In this document: positions 17,687 through 27,196 of the stretch, in pieces | How the letters are laid out: each line of letters opens with the position of its first letter | How positions within the stretch are numbered: the first letter of the stretch is position 1 | NCBI RefSeq assembly: GCF_029360585.1 | Contig: NZ_JAQZSJ010000003.1 | Span: 372,001 to 436,000, forward strand | Length of the DNA stretch: 64,000 nt | From: Cohnella caldifontis | GTDB taxonomy: Bacteria; Bacillota; Bacilli; Paenibacillales; Paenibacillaceae | Direction of reading: 5' to 3' | Made by a program: the position numbers and the translations under genes | Notes under the pieces: generated by a model | What the model was told of the DNA's origin: nothing | The model's input: only the letters and a program-made list of their open reading frames with translations | The model's database searches: none

Positions 17687-17753
17687 TACGGATTTATGTC
17701 CATCATCCATTGTCGAAACGAATCCAATCCATATAGATGAGGGAGCCAGGTTC

Positions 17754-18752
17754 ATGTTCAGCAAAGACATCGGAATCGACCTCGGCACGGCGAACGTGTC
17801 CATTCACGTGAAAGGCAGGGGAGTGGTCCTGGACGAACCTTCGGTCGTCGCGATCGAGAGCGACACGAAGAAGGTGCTGGCCGTCGGCGACGACGCCAGG
17901 CGGATGGTCGGACGGACCCCCGGCAATATCGTGGCGATCCGGCCGCTCCGGGACGGGGTCATCGCCGATTTCGAAGTCACGGACATGATGCTCAAGGCTT
18001 TCATCGGACGGGTAGGAGGCCGCAGCTGGTACAGCCGTCCCCGCATCCTGATTTGCGCGCCGAGCAACATCACGTCCGTCGAGCAGAAAGCGATCCGGGA
18101 AGCCGCGGAACGCAGCGGCGCCAAGGAAGTTTTCATGGAGGAAGAGCCGAAAGCGGCAGCGATCGGCGCGGGCATGGACATCTTCCAGCCCAGCGGGAAT
18201 ATGGTGGTCGATATTGGCGGAGGAACGACGGATGTAGCCGTCCTGTCCATGGGCGACGTCGTGACCGCCTCTTCTCTTAAAGTCGCGGGGGACAAGTTCG
18301 ACGCGGCCATCATGAAATACATAAAGAACAAGTACAAATTGCTGATCGGGGAACGCACCAGCGAAGACATCAAAATCAAGATCGGCACGGTTTATCCGCA
18401 CGGCCGCCGGGAAGAGATGGACATCCGCGGCCGCGACATGGTATCGGGCCTGCCGCAGACGGTCACGATCCATTCGGACGAAGTGCGGGACGCGCTCTGG
18501 GAGCCCGTATCGTCCATCGTGGCTTCGGCCAAATCGGTGCTCGAGCGCACGCCCCCGGAGCTGTCGGCGGACATCATCGACCGGGGCGTCATCCTGACCG
18601 GCGGCGGCGCGCTGCTGGACGGGCTCGACGCCTTGCTGGCGGACGAGCTTAAGGTCCCGGTGCTGATCGCGGAGGACCCGATGCATTGCGTAGTGAAAGG
18701 AACCGGCATCATGCTGGATCATTTGGATAAAATGACGCGCAAAGTGAATTGA
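17754..18752 (+). CDS. mbl: MreB-family cell-shape protein Mbl
   Basis: Actin-like protein that forms membrane-associated filaments guiding lateral wall synthesis. The 332-residue protein has the phosphate-1 loop GIDLGTANVSIHVKG near the N terminus, phosphate-2 VVDIGGGTTDVAVLS at about 150-164 and the adenosine motif ILTGGGALLDGLD at about 284-296. Placement after spoIIID and before flhO identifies it as Mbl rather than MreB or MreBH. The ATG follows GGGAG. Confidence 0.95.
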   Translation: MFSKDIGIDLGTANVSIHVKGRGVVLDEPSVVAIESDTKKVLAVGDDARRMVGRTPGNIVAIRPLRDGVIADFEVTDMMLKAFIGRVGGRSWYSRPRILICAPSNITSVEQKAIREAAERSGAKEVFMEEEPKAAAIGAGMDIFQPSGNMVVDIGGGTTDVAVLSMGDVVTASSLKVAGDKFDAAIMKYIKNKYKLLIGERTSEDIKIKIGTVYPHGRREEMDIRGRDMVSGLPQTVTIHSDEVRDALWEPVSSIVASAKSVLERTPPELSADIIDRGVILTGGGALLDGLDALLADELKVPVLIAEDPMHCVVKGTGIMLDHLDKMTRKVN

Positions 18753-18779
18753 CAAACGGAATCGCGGGAGGAAGATCGG

Positions 18780-19646
18780 GTGTTAAGGGGACTTTATACG
18801 GCGGCCTCGGGCATGATCGCCCAGCAGCGCCGCCACGATACGGTGACGAACAACATCGCCAACTTGAATACGCCCGGCTTCAAAGCGATGAATTCCATGA
18901 CGAGGGCGTTCCCGGAAATGCTCGTCTCGGCCATGGGCGGGGACAACGTCCGCAGCGGACCCATCGGCAAATTGAATACCGGCGTGTTCGCCGAAGAGAA
19001 CCGGCTGTCCTTCGGCCAAGGGGACCTGTCGGAAACGCAGCGTCCGCAGGATTTGGCGATCGTGTCGGACATTTTCGTTGACGGGGCGACGTTCGACAGC
19101 TCCGGGAAATACGTCGACCCGAACGGCAACGTCATCTATCAGCCGCAGGCTTTCTTTACCATCCAATCCGCGGACGGCGGGCGGGAATACACGCGGGACG
19201 GCAGCTTCAAAACGGCGCCGGACGGCACGCTGCTGACGTCGGACGGCGCGGCGGTGCTGGGGGTGGGCGGGCAGCCGATCGTCATGAACGGTTCTTGGGA
19301 GGACGTTACGGTCAGAGCGGACGGCGTGCTGTACAGCAAGGCGCTTCAGCAGCCCTTGCCGGGAAGTCCGCAGGTGCTGCTCACGGTCGTGAACGATCCG
19401 AACCAATTGGTCCGCCAAGGCAACGGACGGTTCCAATACGAAGGCGATCCGGCAGGCATCCGGCAGCTGGCGGCGGGAGACCGCGTCCAGGTGCGCCAAG
19501 GCTATCTGGAACGCTCCAACGTCGACTCCGCCCAGTCGATGGTCGACATCATGTCCGCCCTCAGAGTTTACGAAGCGAACCAGAAAGTCATCCAATTTTA
19601 CGACAGTAGCCTGCAAAAAGCCGTGAACGATATCGGCAAAGTGTAA
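18780..19646 (+). CDS. flhO: Flagellar basal-body rod protein FlhO
   Basis: Rod protein of the FlgF/FlgG family, part of the distal rod of the flagellar axle. The 288-residue protein has the N-terminal heptad segment LYTAASGMIAQQRRHDTVTN with NIANLNTPGFK, a central D1 domain, and the C-terminal helix SMVDIMSALRVYEANQKVIQ. The start is GTG 18780 behind GGGAGGAAG. It is cotranscribed with flhP, 50 bp downstream, as in B. subtilis. Confidence 0.93.
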   Translation: MLRGLYTAASGMIAQQRRHDTVTNNIANLNTPGFKAMNSMTRAFPEMLVSAMGGDNVRSGPIGKLNTGVFAEENRLSFGQGDLSETQRPQDLAIVSDIFVDGATFDSSGKYVDPNGNVIYQPQAFFTIQSADGGREYTRDGSFKTAPDGTLLTSDGAAVLGVGGQPIVMNGSWEDVTVRADGVLYSKALQQPLPGSPQVLLTVVNDPNQLVRQGNGRFQYEGDPAGIRQLAAGDRVQVRQGYLERSNVDSAQSMVDIMSALRVYEANQKVIQFYDSSLQKAVNDIGKV

Positions 19647-19696
19647 CGGACATCCATAAAGCGTGGAAAGTTTGGGATTAGAGGAGGAACGGCCGG

Positions 19697-20512
19697 GTGA
19701 ACAACTCGATGATCGCTTCATCGGCCTCGATCAGCGCGCTTCAGCAGAAGCTGGACATGCTGGCGGATAATATCGCCAACATCAACACGGTCGGATATAA
19801 ACGCAAAACCTCGACGTTCGAGGACCTGCTGACCAGCCTGCAGCCTCGGGAGGAGGACTTTCGCCTGCCAGGCCGGGCGACCCCGCTCGGCTTTACCCAA
19901 GGCTGGGGCGTCCGCCTGGCCGCGATGATGCTCGACATGACGCAGGGAACGCTGCAATCGACGAACAACCCGAACGACGTCGCCATCGAGGGCAACGCGC
20001 TGTTCCAAGTCCGCATGCCGGACGGAACGACGGCGTACACGCGCCACGGCGCGTTCCAGATGATCCCGCTGCCGAACGGAGAACGGCAACTGGTGACGGA
20101 CGGCGGACTTGCCATCCTGAACCGCGACGGGGGAGACATCATCGTGCCGGAAGGACGGAATCTGACGATTTCCGCCGACGGCAATCTTCTTGCCGTAGGC
20201 AACTCGGGCACCGTTCCGATTCCGCTCGGCCAGCTGCAGCTCGTCCAGGTGCTTAAGCCGGAGCTGCTCCGCTCGATCGGCGACAACCTGTACGGCGTGG
20301 ATGCAGGCACGAACGCGAACGCCGTCGTGCAGCAGCTGCCGGTCAAGCCGGTGGACGTATCCGTGCGCCAAGGCTTCACGGAACAATCGAACGTCAGCCT
20401 GACGGATGAAATGACCGAGCTGATCAACGTTCAACGTTCTTACCAACTGAATGCGAGGGCGCTGGCGTCGGCGGATCAAATGCTCGGGATGGCGAACAGC
20501 CTCCGGGGATGA
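19697..20512 (+). CDS. flhP: Flagellar hook-basal body protein FlhP
   Basis: Second rod protein of the FlgG family. The 271-residue protein has ALQQKLDMLADNIANINTVGY at about 14-34 and the C-terminal MTELINVQRSYQLNARALAS helix. The start is GTG 19697 after GAGGAGG. FlhO and FlhP together cap the rod below the hook in Bacillus. Their position next to mbl is ancestral; the main fla/che operon is not in the window. Confidence 0.93.
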   Translation: MNNSMIASSASISALQQKLDMLADNIANINTVGYKRKTSTFEDLLTSLQPREEDFRLPGRATPLGFTQGWGVRLAAMMLDMTQGTLQSTNNPNDVAIEGNALFQVRMPDGTTAYTRHGAFQMIPLPNGERQLVTDGGLAILNRDGGDIIVPEGRNLTISADGNLLAVGNSGTVPIPLGQLQLVQVLKPELLRSIGDNLYGVDAGTNANAVVQQLPVKPVDVSVRQGFTEQSNVSLTDEMTELINVQRSYQLNARALASADQMLGMANSLRG

Positions 20513-20654
20513 TACGATAGAGAGCGAGACGGGTGAGCAGAGGGATGCCCCGTCCGCGCGGATTTCAGCCTCATCCGGCGAAACCGGGGCTGAGGCGGCC
20601 GTGCGTCCACGCTACTCATCGCCTCCGGGCGCATGCGAAGGAGTCGAAAGCTTC

Positions 20655-20885
20655 ATGACGGCATCTCCCCGTCCGGCGCGGTCTGCCTCCCGTTCTTTCG
20701 GCAGGACGTTCGGACGAATCGTATGGACGACGTTTAAAATTCTCATTGTTCCGATTCTGTGCATTCTGGCGCTGATTCTGGGGCTGGCCGCCGGATACGC
20801 CGTTCTCGGCGGGAGGCCGGTGTCGGAAGCGTTCGAGGTGCAAACATGGAAGCATTTGTATGACTTGGTATTCGCGGACGGCTGA
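20655..20885 (+). CDS. Small EpuA-like membrane protein
   Basis: Short protein of 76 residues with a basic N terminus (SPRPARSASRSFGRTFGR) and one long hydrophobic helix at about 28-50, then a conserved-looking tail (EVQTWKHLYDLVF). Proteins of this size and topology at this place in Bacilli are usually annotated as EpuA / DNA-directed RNA polymerase subunit beta (PF11772), a name without clear functional support. The frame is open upstream into flhP, but ATG 20655 with AAGGAG before it is the best start. A terminator follows. Confidence 0.6.
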   Translation: MTASPRPARSASRSFGRTFGRIVWTTFKILIVPILCILALILGLAAGYAVLGGRPVSEAFEVQTWKHLYDLVFADG

Positions 20886-20915
20886 CGGATTCGACCGGCC
20901 GCCGCGGCGCCAACG

Positions 20916-20942
20916 ACTCCCCGGCCGCGCCGGGGAGTTTTC
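20916..20942 (+). terminator. Terminator of the flhO-flhP-epuA unit
   Basis: ACTCCCCGGC and GCCGGGGAGT arms around CGC, followed by TTTTC. The T-tract overlaps the -35 of the next promoter. Confidence 0.85.
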
Positions 20943-20966
20943 ATTTGGGGGGCCTGGCGGTATAAT
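20938..20966 (+). promoter_or_regulatory. Sigma-A promoter of the phosphatidyltransferase gene
   Basis: TTTTCA (20938-20943), 17-bp spacer, perfect TATAAT (20961-20966). Because transcription would start near 20973, the in-frame ATG at 20965 cannot be the main start, which supports TTG 21007. Confidence 0.6.
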
Positions 20967-21006
20967 GAGCAAGGAGAAACTGGCAATCAGGGGGGGAGCG
21001 GTCGGG

Positions 21007-21516
21007 TTGAACATACCGAATATCATCACGCTTTGCCGATTCGCTCTTATTCCCCTTTTTTTGGTTCTCTATTTGAACGGATATTCGATTGAGGCGCTGG
21101 CTACGGTGTTGCTGTCGGGGTTAACCGACATCCTGGACGGATATATCGCAAGGCGAAGCGGGCAAATTACCGTTACCGGCATCATGCTGGATCCGCTGGC
21201 GGATAAGCTGATGATGCTCGCGATCGTCACGGCGCTGCTCGTCAAAGGGGAAATTCCGTGGCAAGCCGTCGCGGTGATGGCCTTCCGGGAAATCGGCATG
21301 ATCGCCAGCTCCGCGTTTTTCCATTTCCGGGGCTTGAAGACGGTTCCGGCGAACGTGCTGGGCAAAGCCACCACCATCGTCTATTATGGCTCGATCATGC
21401 TGCTCCTGCTGGAACAGCCCGGCGGACTCGCGCTGCTGTGGATCGGCATCGCGATGTCGTTCCTGACGACAGCCGTCTATTTCCTGAAATTCCGCAATCT
21501 GAACCGCGCTTCGTAA
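21007..21516 (+). CDS. pgsA: CDP-alcohol phosphatidyltransferase (PgsA-like)
   Basis: Membrane enzyme that moves a phosphatidyl group from CDP-diacylglycerol to an alcohol, most likely glycerol-3-phosphate for phosphatidylglycerol. The complete signature D-x2-DG-x2-AR-x8-G-x3-D-x3-D is present: TDILDGYIARRSG followed by GIMLDPLADK. From TTG 21007 it has 169 residues starting MNIPNIITLCRF, the usual PgsA N terminus, preceded by GGGGGGAG. The longer version from ATG 20965 adds 14 residues but begins inside the promoter. It is near fabZ rather than beside recA, so it may be a second paralogue with another alcohol substrate. Confidence 0.8.
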   Translation: MNIPNIITLCRFALIPLFLVLYLNGYSIEALATVLLSGLTDILDGYIARRSGQITVTGIMLDPLADKLMMLAIVTALLVKGEIPWQAVAVMAFREIGMIASSAFFHFRGLKTVPANVLGKATTIVYYGSIMLLLLEQPGGLALLWIGIAMSFLTTAVYFLKFRNLNRAS

Positions 21517-21537
21517 GCCATTCATCCTCGGGACAAA

Positions 21538-21582
21538 AGAGCCCGCCGCCGCGACCTTACGGACCGGTGGCGAGCTCTCTTA
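21538..21582 (+). terminator. Terminator-like hairpin before fabZ
   Basis: AGAGC-cc-GCCGCC pairs with GGTGGC-ga-GCTCT with a symmetric internal loop; the tail CTTATATC is weak. Confidence 0.5.
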
Positions 21583-21681
21583 TATCAACCTTGGCGTCTG
21601 CAGTCGCCGAAGGGGACAAACCTAGTATGTACTTTCCCGGCGGCGTCTATGCGCGCCTTTATCGAAATGGAGGATCCCCCT

Positions 21682-22119
21682 ATGATGGACATTCAGCAAA
21701 TCCAAGAGATTATTCCGCACCGCCCCCCGTTCCTGCTGGTAGACCGCATTTTGGAAATCGAACCCGGCAAGCGGGCCGTAGGGCTCAAAAACGTGACGAT
21801 GAACGAGCCGTTTTTCGTCGGACATTTCCCCGGATATCCGGTCATGCCGGGCGTGCTGATCGTCGAAGCGCTCGCCCAGGTCGGTTCGGTCGCGATGCTG
21901 GCTTTGGAAGAAAACCGGGGCAAACTCGGTTTCTTCGCCGGCATCGACGAGTTCCGTTTCCGCGGGCAAGTGAAACCGGGGGATACGCTGATCCTGGAGC
22001 TGGAGGTCACCCGTTTGAAGGGGCCGATCGGCAAAGGGCGGGCGACGGCGAAAGTCGGCGATTCCGTCGTGGCGGAAGGCGAGCTCATGTTTGCTTTATC
22101 CGATCCGAACAAGGGGTAA
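21682..22119 (+). CDS. fabZ: 3-hydroxyacyl-ACP dehydratase FabZ
   Basis: FabZ removes water from beta-hydroxyacyl-ACP in type II fatty acid synthesis. From ATG 21682 (8 nt after GGAGG) it has 145 residues with catalytic His48 in [15 protein letters not shown] and Glu62 in VEALAQ, and the hot-dog fold [11 protein letters not shown]. The upstream in-frame codon at 21649 has no ribosome site. In B. subtilis the orthologue ywpB also follows the flhO-flhP locus. Confidence 0.96.
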   Translation: MMDIQQIQEIIPHRPPFLLVDRILEIEPGKRAVGLKNVTMNEPFFVGHFPGYPVMPGVLIVEALAQVGSVAMLALEENRGKLGFFAGIDEFRFRGQVKPGDTLILELEVTRLKGPIGKGRATAKVGDSVVAEGELMFALSDPNKG

Positions 22120-22194
22120 GCAGGCAATCGGGTTGTTCGATCGGCGGGGAGGGACATAGAGATATAAAGACGTGGAAAAAGGAGTGGTGAGCGC

Positions 22195-23898
22195 ATGTCC
22201 AAAACGCCGCAGGAGCTGTACGAAACGTGGTTGCAGGATCCGGGCATCGACGAGGCGACGAAGGATGAGCTGAGAGGCATAGCCGGGAATCCGGCGGAAA
22301 TCGAGGACCGGTTCTTCCGGGACTTGGAGTTCGGAACCGGGGGCTTGCGCGGCGTCATGGGCGCGGGCACGAACCGGATGAACCGTTATGTCATCGGAAA
22401 AGCGACCCAGGGCTTCGCGGAGTATTTGCTGAAGCAGGGGCCGTCCCCGTCCGTCGTGATCGCGCACGATTCGCGGCGCAACTCGGACGTGTTCTCGCTG
22501 GAGGCGGCTTGCGTGCTGGCGGCGAACGGAATCAAGACGTATTTGTTCCGCTCGCTCCGTCCGACGCCGCAGCTGTCTTTCACGGTCCGGCATCTGCGGG
22601 CGTCCGGCGGCATCGTCATCACGGCGAGCCATAATCCGCCGGAGTACAACGGCTACAAGGTGTATGCCGCAGACGGCTGTCAGCTGGTTCCGCATCAGGC
22701 GGAGCAGGTGATCGAGAGCATCCGCGGCGTGGCGTCGTTCGACGCCGTGAAGCGGCTCAGCCAAGCCGAAGCGGAGGCGCAAGGCTTGCTGGTCTGGCTG
22801 GGAGACGACGCGGACCAGGCGTTCGTGGACGTGGTGGCCGCGCAGGCCGTCCAGCCGGAGATGCTGCGCTCCGGAGCGGGCAACGCGTTGAAAGTCGTGT
22901 ACACGCCGCTTCACGGCGCGGGCAATTGGCCGGTGCGGAAGGTGCTGGCGCAAGCGGGATTCGGGAACGTGCACGTGGTGCCGGAGCAGGAACAGCCGGA
23001 TGGCGGGTTTTCGACTGTGAAATCTCCGAATCCGGAGGAGCATGAGGCGTTCACGCTGGCGATCGGGCTGGCCGACCGCGTCGGCGCCGACATCATCATC
23101 GGGACCGACCCGGATTGCGACCGGATGGGCGCGGTCGTGAAAAACGACGAAGGCCGCTACGTCGTGCTGACCGGCAATCAGTCCGGCGCGATCATGGTCC
23201 ATTATTTGCTGTCGAATCTCGAAAAGCAGGGAAAACTACCGGACAACGGCGCCGTGATCAAAACGATCGTCACGAGCGAGATGGGCGCGGATATCGCCGC
23301 TTCCTACGGCTGCGAAGTGATCAACACGCTCACGGGCTTCAAATACATCGGGGAGCAGATGACGAAATTCGAGGCGACCGGCTCCCATACGTTCCTGTTC
23401 GGTTACGAGGAGAGTTACGGCTACCTGACGGGGACTTACGCGCGGGATAAGGACGCGGTCGTCGCGTCGCTGCTCATCTGCGAAGCGGCCGCCTATTACA
23501 AGTCGCAGGGCAAGACGCTGTACGACGTGCTGCTCGAGCTGTACCGGCAGTACGGCACGTACCTCGAGAAGCTGGAGTCCCGGACGCTGAAAGGCAAGGA
23601 TGGGCTCGAGAAAATCGGGGCGATCATGTCCGATTGGCGCCGGAACCCGCCGGCCGAAGTGGCGGGGGTGGCGGTATCGCGCATGCTCGACTACGAGGGC
23701 GGGCTGGACGGCTTGCCGCCGGAGAACGTGCTGAAGTTCCTGCTCGCGGACGGCTCCTGGTTCTGCCTGCGGCCTTCCGGCACGGAGCCGAAGATCAAGA
23801 TTTATTTCGCGGTGCGCGGAGGAGACTTGGCCGCCGCCGAGGCCGCGCTGTCGCGGCTGGTCGCGGCCGTCATGGCCCGCGTGGACGCGCTGGCTTGA
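22195..23898 (+). CDS. pgcA: Alpha-phosphoglucomutase (phosphohexomutase)
   Basis: Interconverts glucose-6-phosphate and glucose-1-phosphate, giving UDP-glucose precursors for wall polymers and glycans. The 567-residue protein has the phosphoserine loop [14 protein letters not shown] (Ser145), the metal loop DPDCDRMG, the sugar loop GYEESYGY and the phosphate site [10 protein letters not shown]. It is close in length to B. subtilis PgcA (about 565). The start is ATG 22195 after AAGGAG. No dedicated phosphomannomutase is seen in the window, so PgcA could also make mannose-1-phosphate for ManC; that is inference. Confidence 0.93.
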   Translation: MSKTPQELYETWLQDPGIDEATKDELRGIAGNPAEIEDRFFRDLEFGTGGLRGVMGAGTNRMNRYVIGKATQGFAEYLLKQGPSPSVVIAHDSRRNSDVFSLEAACVLAANGIKTYLFRSLRPTPQLSFTVRHLRASGGIVITASHNPPEYNGYKVYAADGCQLVPHQAEQVIESIRGVASFDAVKRLSQAEAEAQGLLVWLGDDADQAFVDVVAAQAVQPEMLRSGAGNALKVVYTPLHGAGNWPVRKVLAQAGFGNVHVVPEQEQPDGGFSTVKSPNPEEHEAFTLAIGLADRVGADIIIGTDPDCDRMGAVVKNDEGRYVVLTGNQSGAIMVHYLLSNLEKQGKLPDNGAVIKTIVTSEMGADIAASYGCEVINTLTGFKYIGEQMTKFEATGSHTFLFGYEESYGYLTGTYARDKDAVVASLLICEAAAYYKSQGKTLYDVLLELYRQYGTYLEKLESRTLKGKDGLEKIGAIMSDWRRNPPAEVAGVAVSRMLDYEGGLDGLPPENVLKFLLADGSWFCLRPSGTEPKIKIYFAVRGGDLAAAEAALSRLVAAVMARVDALA

Positions 23899-23949
23899 GC
23901 GGGCGCGGCTGGGGCGGAGCGGCAGACGCAGATGGTTCGGGGCGACGAA

Positions 23950-24790
23950 ATAGTGCACGACATGCGCTAATCGCATGTTGGAGGAGCTAAGGCGGCCCAA
24001 TAGCGTACCACATGCGCTAATCCGCATGTTGGTGAGCCTGGGTGACTCAATAGCGCACGACGTGCACGAAATGGCGAGTTGGTGAGCTTGAGTGACTCAA
24101 TAGCTCACCACGTGCACGAAATGGCGAGTTGTTAAGCCTGAGTGACTCAATAGCGCACCACGTGCACGAAATGGCGAGTTGGTGAGCCTGGGCGCCGAGA
24201 TAACGCACTGCATGCGTTAATTGCTGTTAGCCAGCCGGAGCGGCGCAATAGGGAGATACGCAAAACCGCAGGTTGGCGAACTGGAGTGGTATAGCGTATG
24301 AAATACGCTAAATCACAGTTTGACGAGCCGGAGCGGCGCAATAGCGTATGAGATACGCTAAATTGCGGAGTGGTGAGCCGAAGAAGCGCAATAGCGTATT
24401 AGATACGCTCAATTACGGATTGGTGAGCCGGAGCGGCGCAATAGCGTATGAGATACGCTAAATTGCGGATTGGTGAGCCGAAGAAGCGCAATAGCGTATT
24501 AGATACGCTAAATTACGGATTGGTGAGCCGGAGCGGCGCAATAGCGTATGAGATACGCTAAATTGCGGATTGGTGAGCCGAAGAAGCGCAATAGCGTATT
24601 AGATACGCTAAATTACGGATTGGTGAGCCGGAGCGGCGCAATAGCGTATGAGATACGCTAAATTGCGGATTGGTGAGCCGATGAAGCGCAATAGCGTATC
24701 AGATACGCTAAATTGCAAGTTGGTGAGCCAGAGTGGCGGAATCGCGATTCAGATACGCAAACACGCTGGCTGCGGTGAAAGAGCGGGCCG
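23950..24790. repeat. Tandem array C: 17 units of 50 bp with a perfect palindromic core
   Basis: Cores begin at 23950, 24000, 24050, 24100, 24150, 24200, about 24248, 24291, 24341, 24391, 24441, 24491, 24541, 24591, 24641, 24691 and 24741. In the right half each unit is a 19-bp palindrome, TAGCGTAT-GAG-ATACGCTA or TAGCGTAT-TAG-ATACGCTA, plus a 31-bp spacer containing TTGGTGAGCCG. These two versions alternate (spacers GAGCGGCGCA and AAGAAGCGCA), giving a 100-bp higher-order unit. The left half has diverged cores such as TAGCGCACCACGTGCACGA, and one, TAACGCACTGCATGCGTTA, that changes both arms yet keeps the symmetry. Core and period match array A. Confidence 0.95.
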
Positions 24791-25126
24791 TTTACAGAAA
24801 ACGTGCGCGATATAACGTGCGAAATTCGTGAGGCGGTAACGCGAGCTTCCCCATTAGCGGCAGGAATGCCGCTAATTTTGTGGGGGACGGCGCGAAAGCT
24901 GGGGGTTCGGCTCGAACCTTGGGGAACGCGCAAACGGACCGCTCGAGGGCTTGAACCGGCTGCGTAAGCGAGACATCATCCCGACGAAAAAAGACGAACA
25001 TCAGCCCCAGGCACCATCACGAACGAATGAGCCTTATCAACCTAAGGGTGACGTAATAAATACATTAATAGTCGAATCCCGCGTAAGCTTGGCATCATTT
25101 TGAAACATTATGAAGGAGTGACGGTT
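24791..25126. other. Spacer between array C and the DUF5693 gene
   Basis: About 335 bp without a convincing gene. It contains a good terminator-type hairpin (24853-24880) and a smaller hairpin GGTTCG-GCT-CGAACC near 24903-24917. AT content rises just before the DUF5693 gene, where a promoter is likely, but I could not choose one. Confidence 0.4.
24853..24880 (+). terminator. Hairpin terminator downstream of array C
   Basis: A perfect 10-bp stem, ATTAGCGGCA-GGAA-TGCCGCTAAT, followed by TTTG. The T-tract is short. It could end transcripts coming from pgcA through array C. Confidence 0.6.
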
Positions 25127-27196
25127 GTGCCCCAGTGGTGGAACAGGTTGAATCGCAGGATGGCGGGGTGGCTCTGGTGGGTCGTGCTGGTCGGCGTAAT
25201 CGCTTCATTGCCGGTCATGTACGCGAGGTCCCAGACGGAAAGCTCGGCGGACCAGACGGCCATCGTCATCGACTACAAGGACTTGCTGCAGATCGGAGCG
25301 ACCCAGGCGGATCCGCCGGCTTACGTCTCGCAGCAACTGGACAAGCTGAAGCAGGCCGGCGTGAACGGCGCGATCGTGTACGAGAGCACTCTGGAAGAGC
25401 TCGCCTGGTCCGGGGAAATCTCCGTCTACAGCACCGCCGAGGCTGCCACGCTGCAGGGCAAAGTTCCGACGCCGGGGGACAACCGCACGTACGTGTTATT
25501 CCTGAAACCGGAGGATGAAGCCACGGTCCGGCAATTGATCGCAGACGGGTTTGCCCGGCACGGCGCCGACGTCGCGGATTGGTCGTTCGACGGACGGAAC
25601 GGCGTGGCGATCGGCATGGGCAAGGACGACGCGACGCTGCGTCCGATGGAGCCGAACCCGATCGAGATCAAGAAGCTGAGGGACGCCGGGTTGTGGGTGG
25701 TGCCGCGGCTGTCGGACCGTTTCGAGAAGTTCGATCCGGAGCTGCTGAACCAATGGATCAAATCGTTCAAGGCGATGGGGATCGACCGGATCTCGTTCGA
25801 CGGGGACGCGGTGCCCGGATTGAGCAAACCGTCTCCGGAACCGGGCAAGCCGGACGGCATTCAGGAGTTCGCCTATATCCTGAAGAACAACGGGATCGGG
25901 ATCGCTTCGTTCGAAAATCTGAAAGCGCCGGTGCGAGGGCTGTCCAAGCTCTCCAACCTGATCGATTACGACGTCATCCGGGCCCATTCGGTAACGGATC
26001 AGGAAATGGCAACGATCAAAGCGGACGCGCTGGCGGACCGCATCCTGCTCGCGGTGAAGGACCGGAACATCCGGCTGGTGTTCCTGAATTCGATTCCTTC
26101 GCGGGACGGGGTCAAAGGCAAAGTCACGAGTCCGCTCAAGACGATCGAGGACGCGCTGCAAGGGAACGAAGACGCGGGCGTGCCGCAGGGCGCGGTGGAC
26201 AAGCTGGAGCAATTCGGCTTCACGATCGGCACGCCTCACGCGTTCACGGTCCATCATGAGCCGGCGGAAACCGCGCTGCGCGGGCTGGCGATGCTCGGGG
26301 GGATCGCGCTGGTCGCGCTGGTAGTCGGGATGTTCCTGCCGTCCTGGCTGACGATCGTGTTCGCGCTCGGCCTGGTCGGCGGAGCGGGGCTGTACGTGCT
26401 GAAGCCGACGCTGATGGTGCAGGCGCTGGCGTTGTTCGCGGCGATCGCGGCTCCGACGGCTGCGGTGATTTTGCTCGTGCGGCGGCTGCGGGCCAACCGC
26501 TCCGACGAATTGAGCGCGGGCCGCCGGCTGGGCAGCGCGGTGCTGCTCTACGTCCGCACGGCGGTGCTGTCGATGGCCGCCATCCCGCTGGTTGTTGCGT
26601 TGCTGAACCACATTTCGTATAACCTCGTGCTGCAGCAATTCCGCGGCGTCAGCCTGCTGCATGCGGCGCCGATCGGACTCGCCGCGATCTACGTGTTCCT
26701 GTACGGACCGGGGGGGAGCGTAATCGCGAACGCGCGGCGGATTTTGAACACGCCGATCACGGTGCTGTGGGTGGCGGCCATCGCCGTACTGGGGGCTGCC
26801 GGCATCTACTACATGACCCGGACGGGCAACGCGGGCCAGGTGTCGGGCATCGAGCTGACGTTCCGCTCGTTCCTGGAAAATACGTTCGGCGTGCGTCCGC
26901 GCACGAAGGAGTTCCTGATCGGGCATCCGCTGATGCTGGCGGGCATTTTCCTGACGCTGCGATACCGCTACGCCGCGTTCCTGATCGTGGCCGGCACGAT
27001 CGCGCAGCTGTCGATGGTGGACACGTTCGCGCATATCCACACCCCGCTTATCCTGTCGATCTCGCGCGTACTGCTCGGCCTGGGGCTCGGGCTGATCATC
27101 GGCCTCGTGCTGATCGCGCTCTGGCAGATCGGGGAACGCATCTGGAAGCGGGTCTCCCTTCGGGAGGTACGGGAAGTTCGGGGGGCTAATTCGTAA
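25127..27196 (+). CDS. DUF5693 family membrane protein
   Basis: Protein of unknown function from GTG 25127 (8 nt after GAAGGAG); 689 residues. It has one N-terminal transmembrane helix (about 13-32), a soluble region of about 350 residues with repeated alpha/beta character (IVIDYKDLL, GVNGAIVYESTLEELAW, GIDRISFDGDAVPG, ASFENLKAPVRG) that would lie outside the membrane, and about seven or eight further helices from about residue 390. Its stop overlaps the csaB start (TAATG), so the two are coupled. DUF5693-csaB is a recurring pair in Firmicutes with SLH proteins, suggesting a role in making or moving the pyruvylated wall polymer. No catalytic motif is recognised. Confidence 0.7.
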   Translation: MPQWWNRLNRRMAGWLWWVVLVGVIASLPVMYARSQTESSADQTAIVIDYKDLLQIGATQADPPAYVSQQLDKLKQAGVNGAIVYESTLEELAWSGEISVYSTAEAATLQGKVPTPGDNRTYVLFLKPEDEATVRQLIADGFARHGADVADWSFDGRNGVAIGMGKDDATLRPMEPNPIEIKKLRDAGLWVVPRLSDRFEKFDPELLNQWIKSFKAMGIDRISFDGDAVPGLSKPSPEPGKPDGIQEFAYILKNNGIGIASFENLKAPVRGLSKLSNLIDYDVIRAHSVTDQEMATIKADALADRILLAVKDRNIRLVFLNSIPSRDGVKGKVTSPLKTIEDALQGNEDAGVPQGAVDKLEQFGFTIGTPHAFTVHHEPAETALRGLAMLGGIALVALVVGMFLPSWLTIVFALGLVGGAGLYVLKPTLMVQALALFAAIAAPTAAVILLVRRLRANRSDELSAGRRLGSAVLLYVRTAVLSMAAIPLVVALLNHISYNLVLQQFRGVSLLHAAPIGLAAIYVFLYGPGGSVIANARRILNTPITVLWVAAIAVLGAAGIYYMTRTGNAGQVSGIELTFRSFLENTFGVRPRTKEFLIGHPLMLAGIFLTLRYRYAAFLIVAGTIAQLSMVDTFAHIHTPLILSISRVLLGLGLGLIIGLVLIALWQIGERIWKRVSLREVREVRGANS

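Noticed and set aside
20860..21006. Upstream starts for the phosphatidyltransferase
   Set aside because: They lie within the previous gene's terminator or the TATAAT of the promoter; TTG 21007 gives the family N terminus and has a ribosome site.
23950..24790. CRISPR array (also considered for 11431-11975)
   Set aside because: Spacers are not unique but repeat every 50 or 100 bp, the core is a symmetric palindrome, and no cas gene is present in the window.
24791..25126. A specific promoter for the DUF5693-csaB unit
   Set aside because: Several weak AT-rich matches exist with poor spacing; none stands out enough to report.
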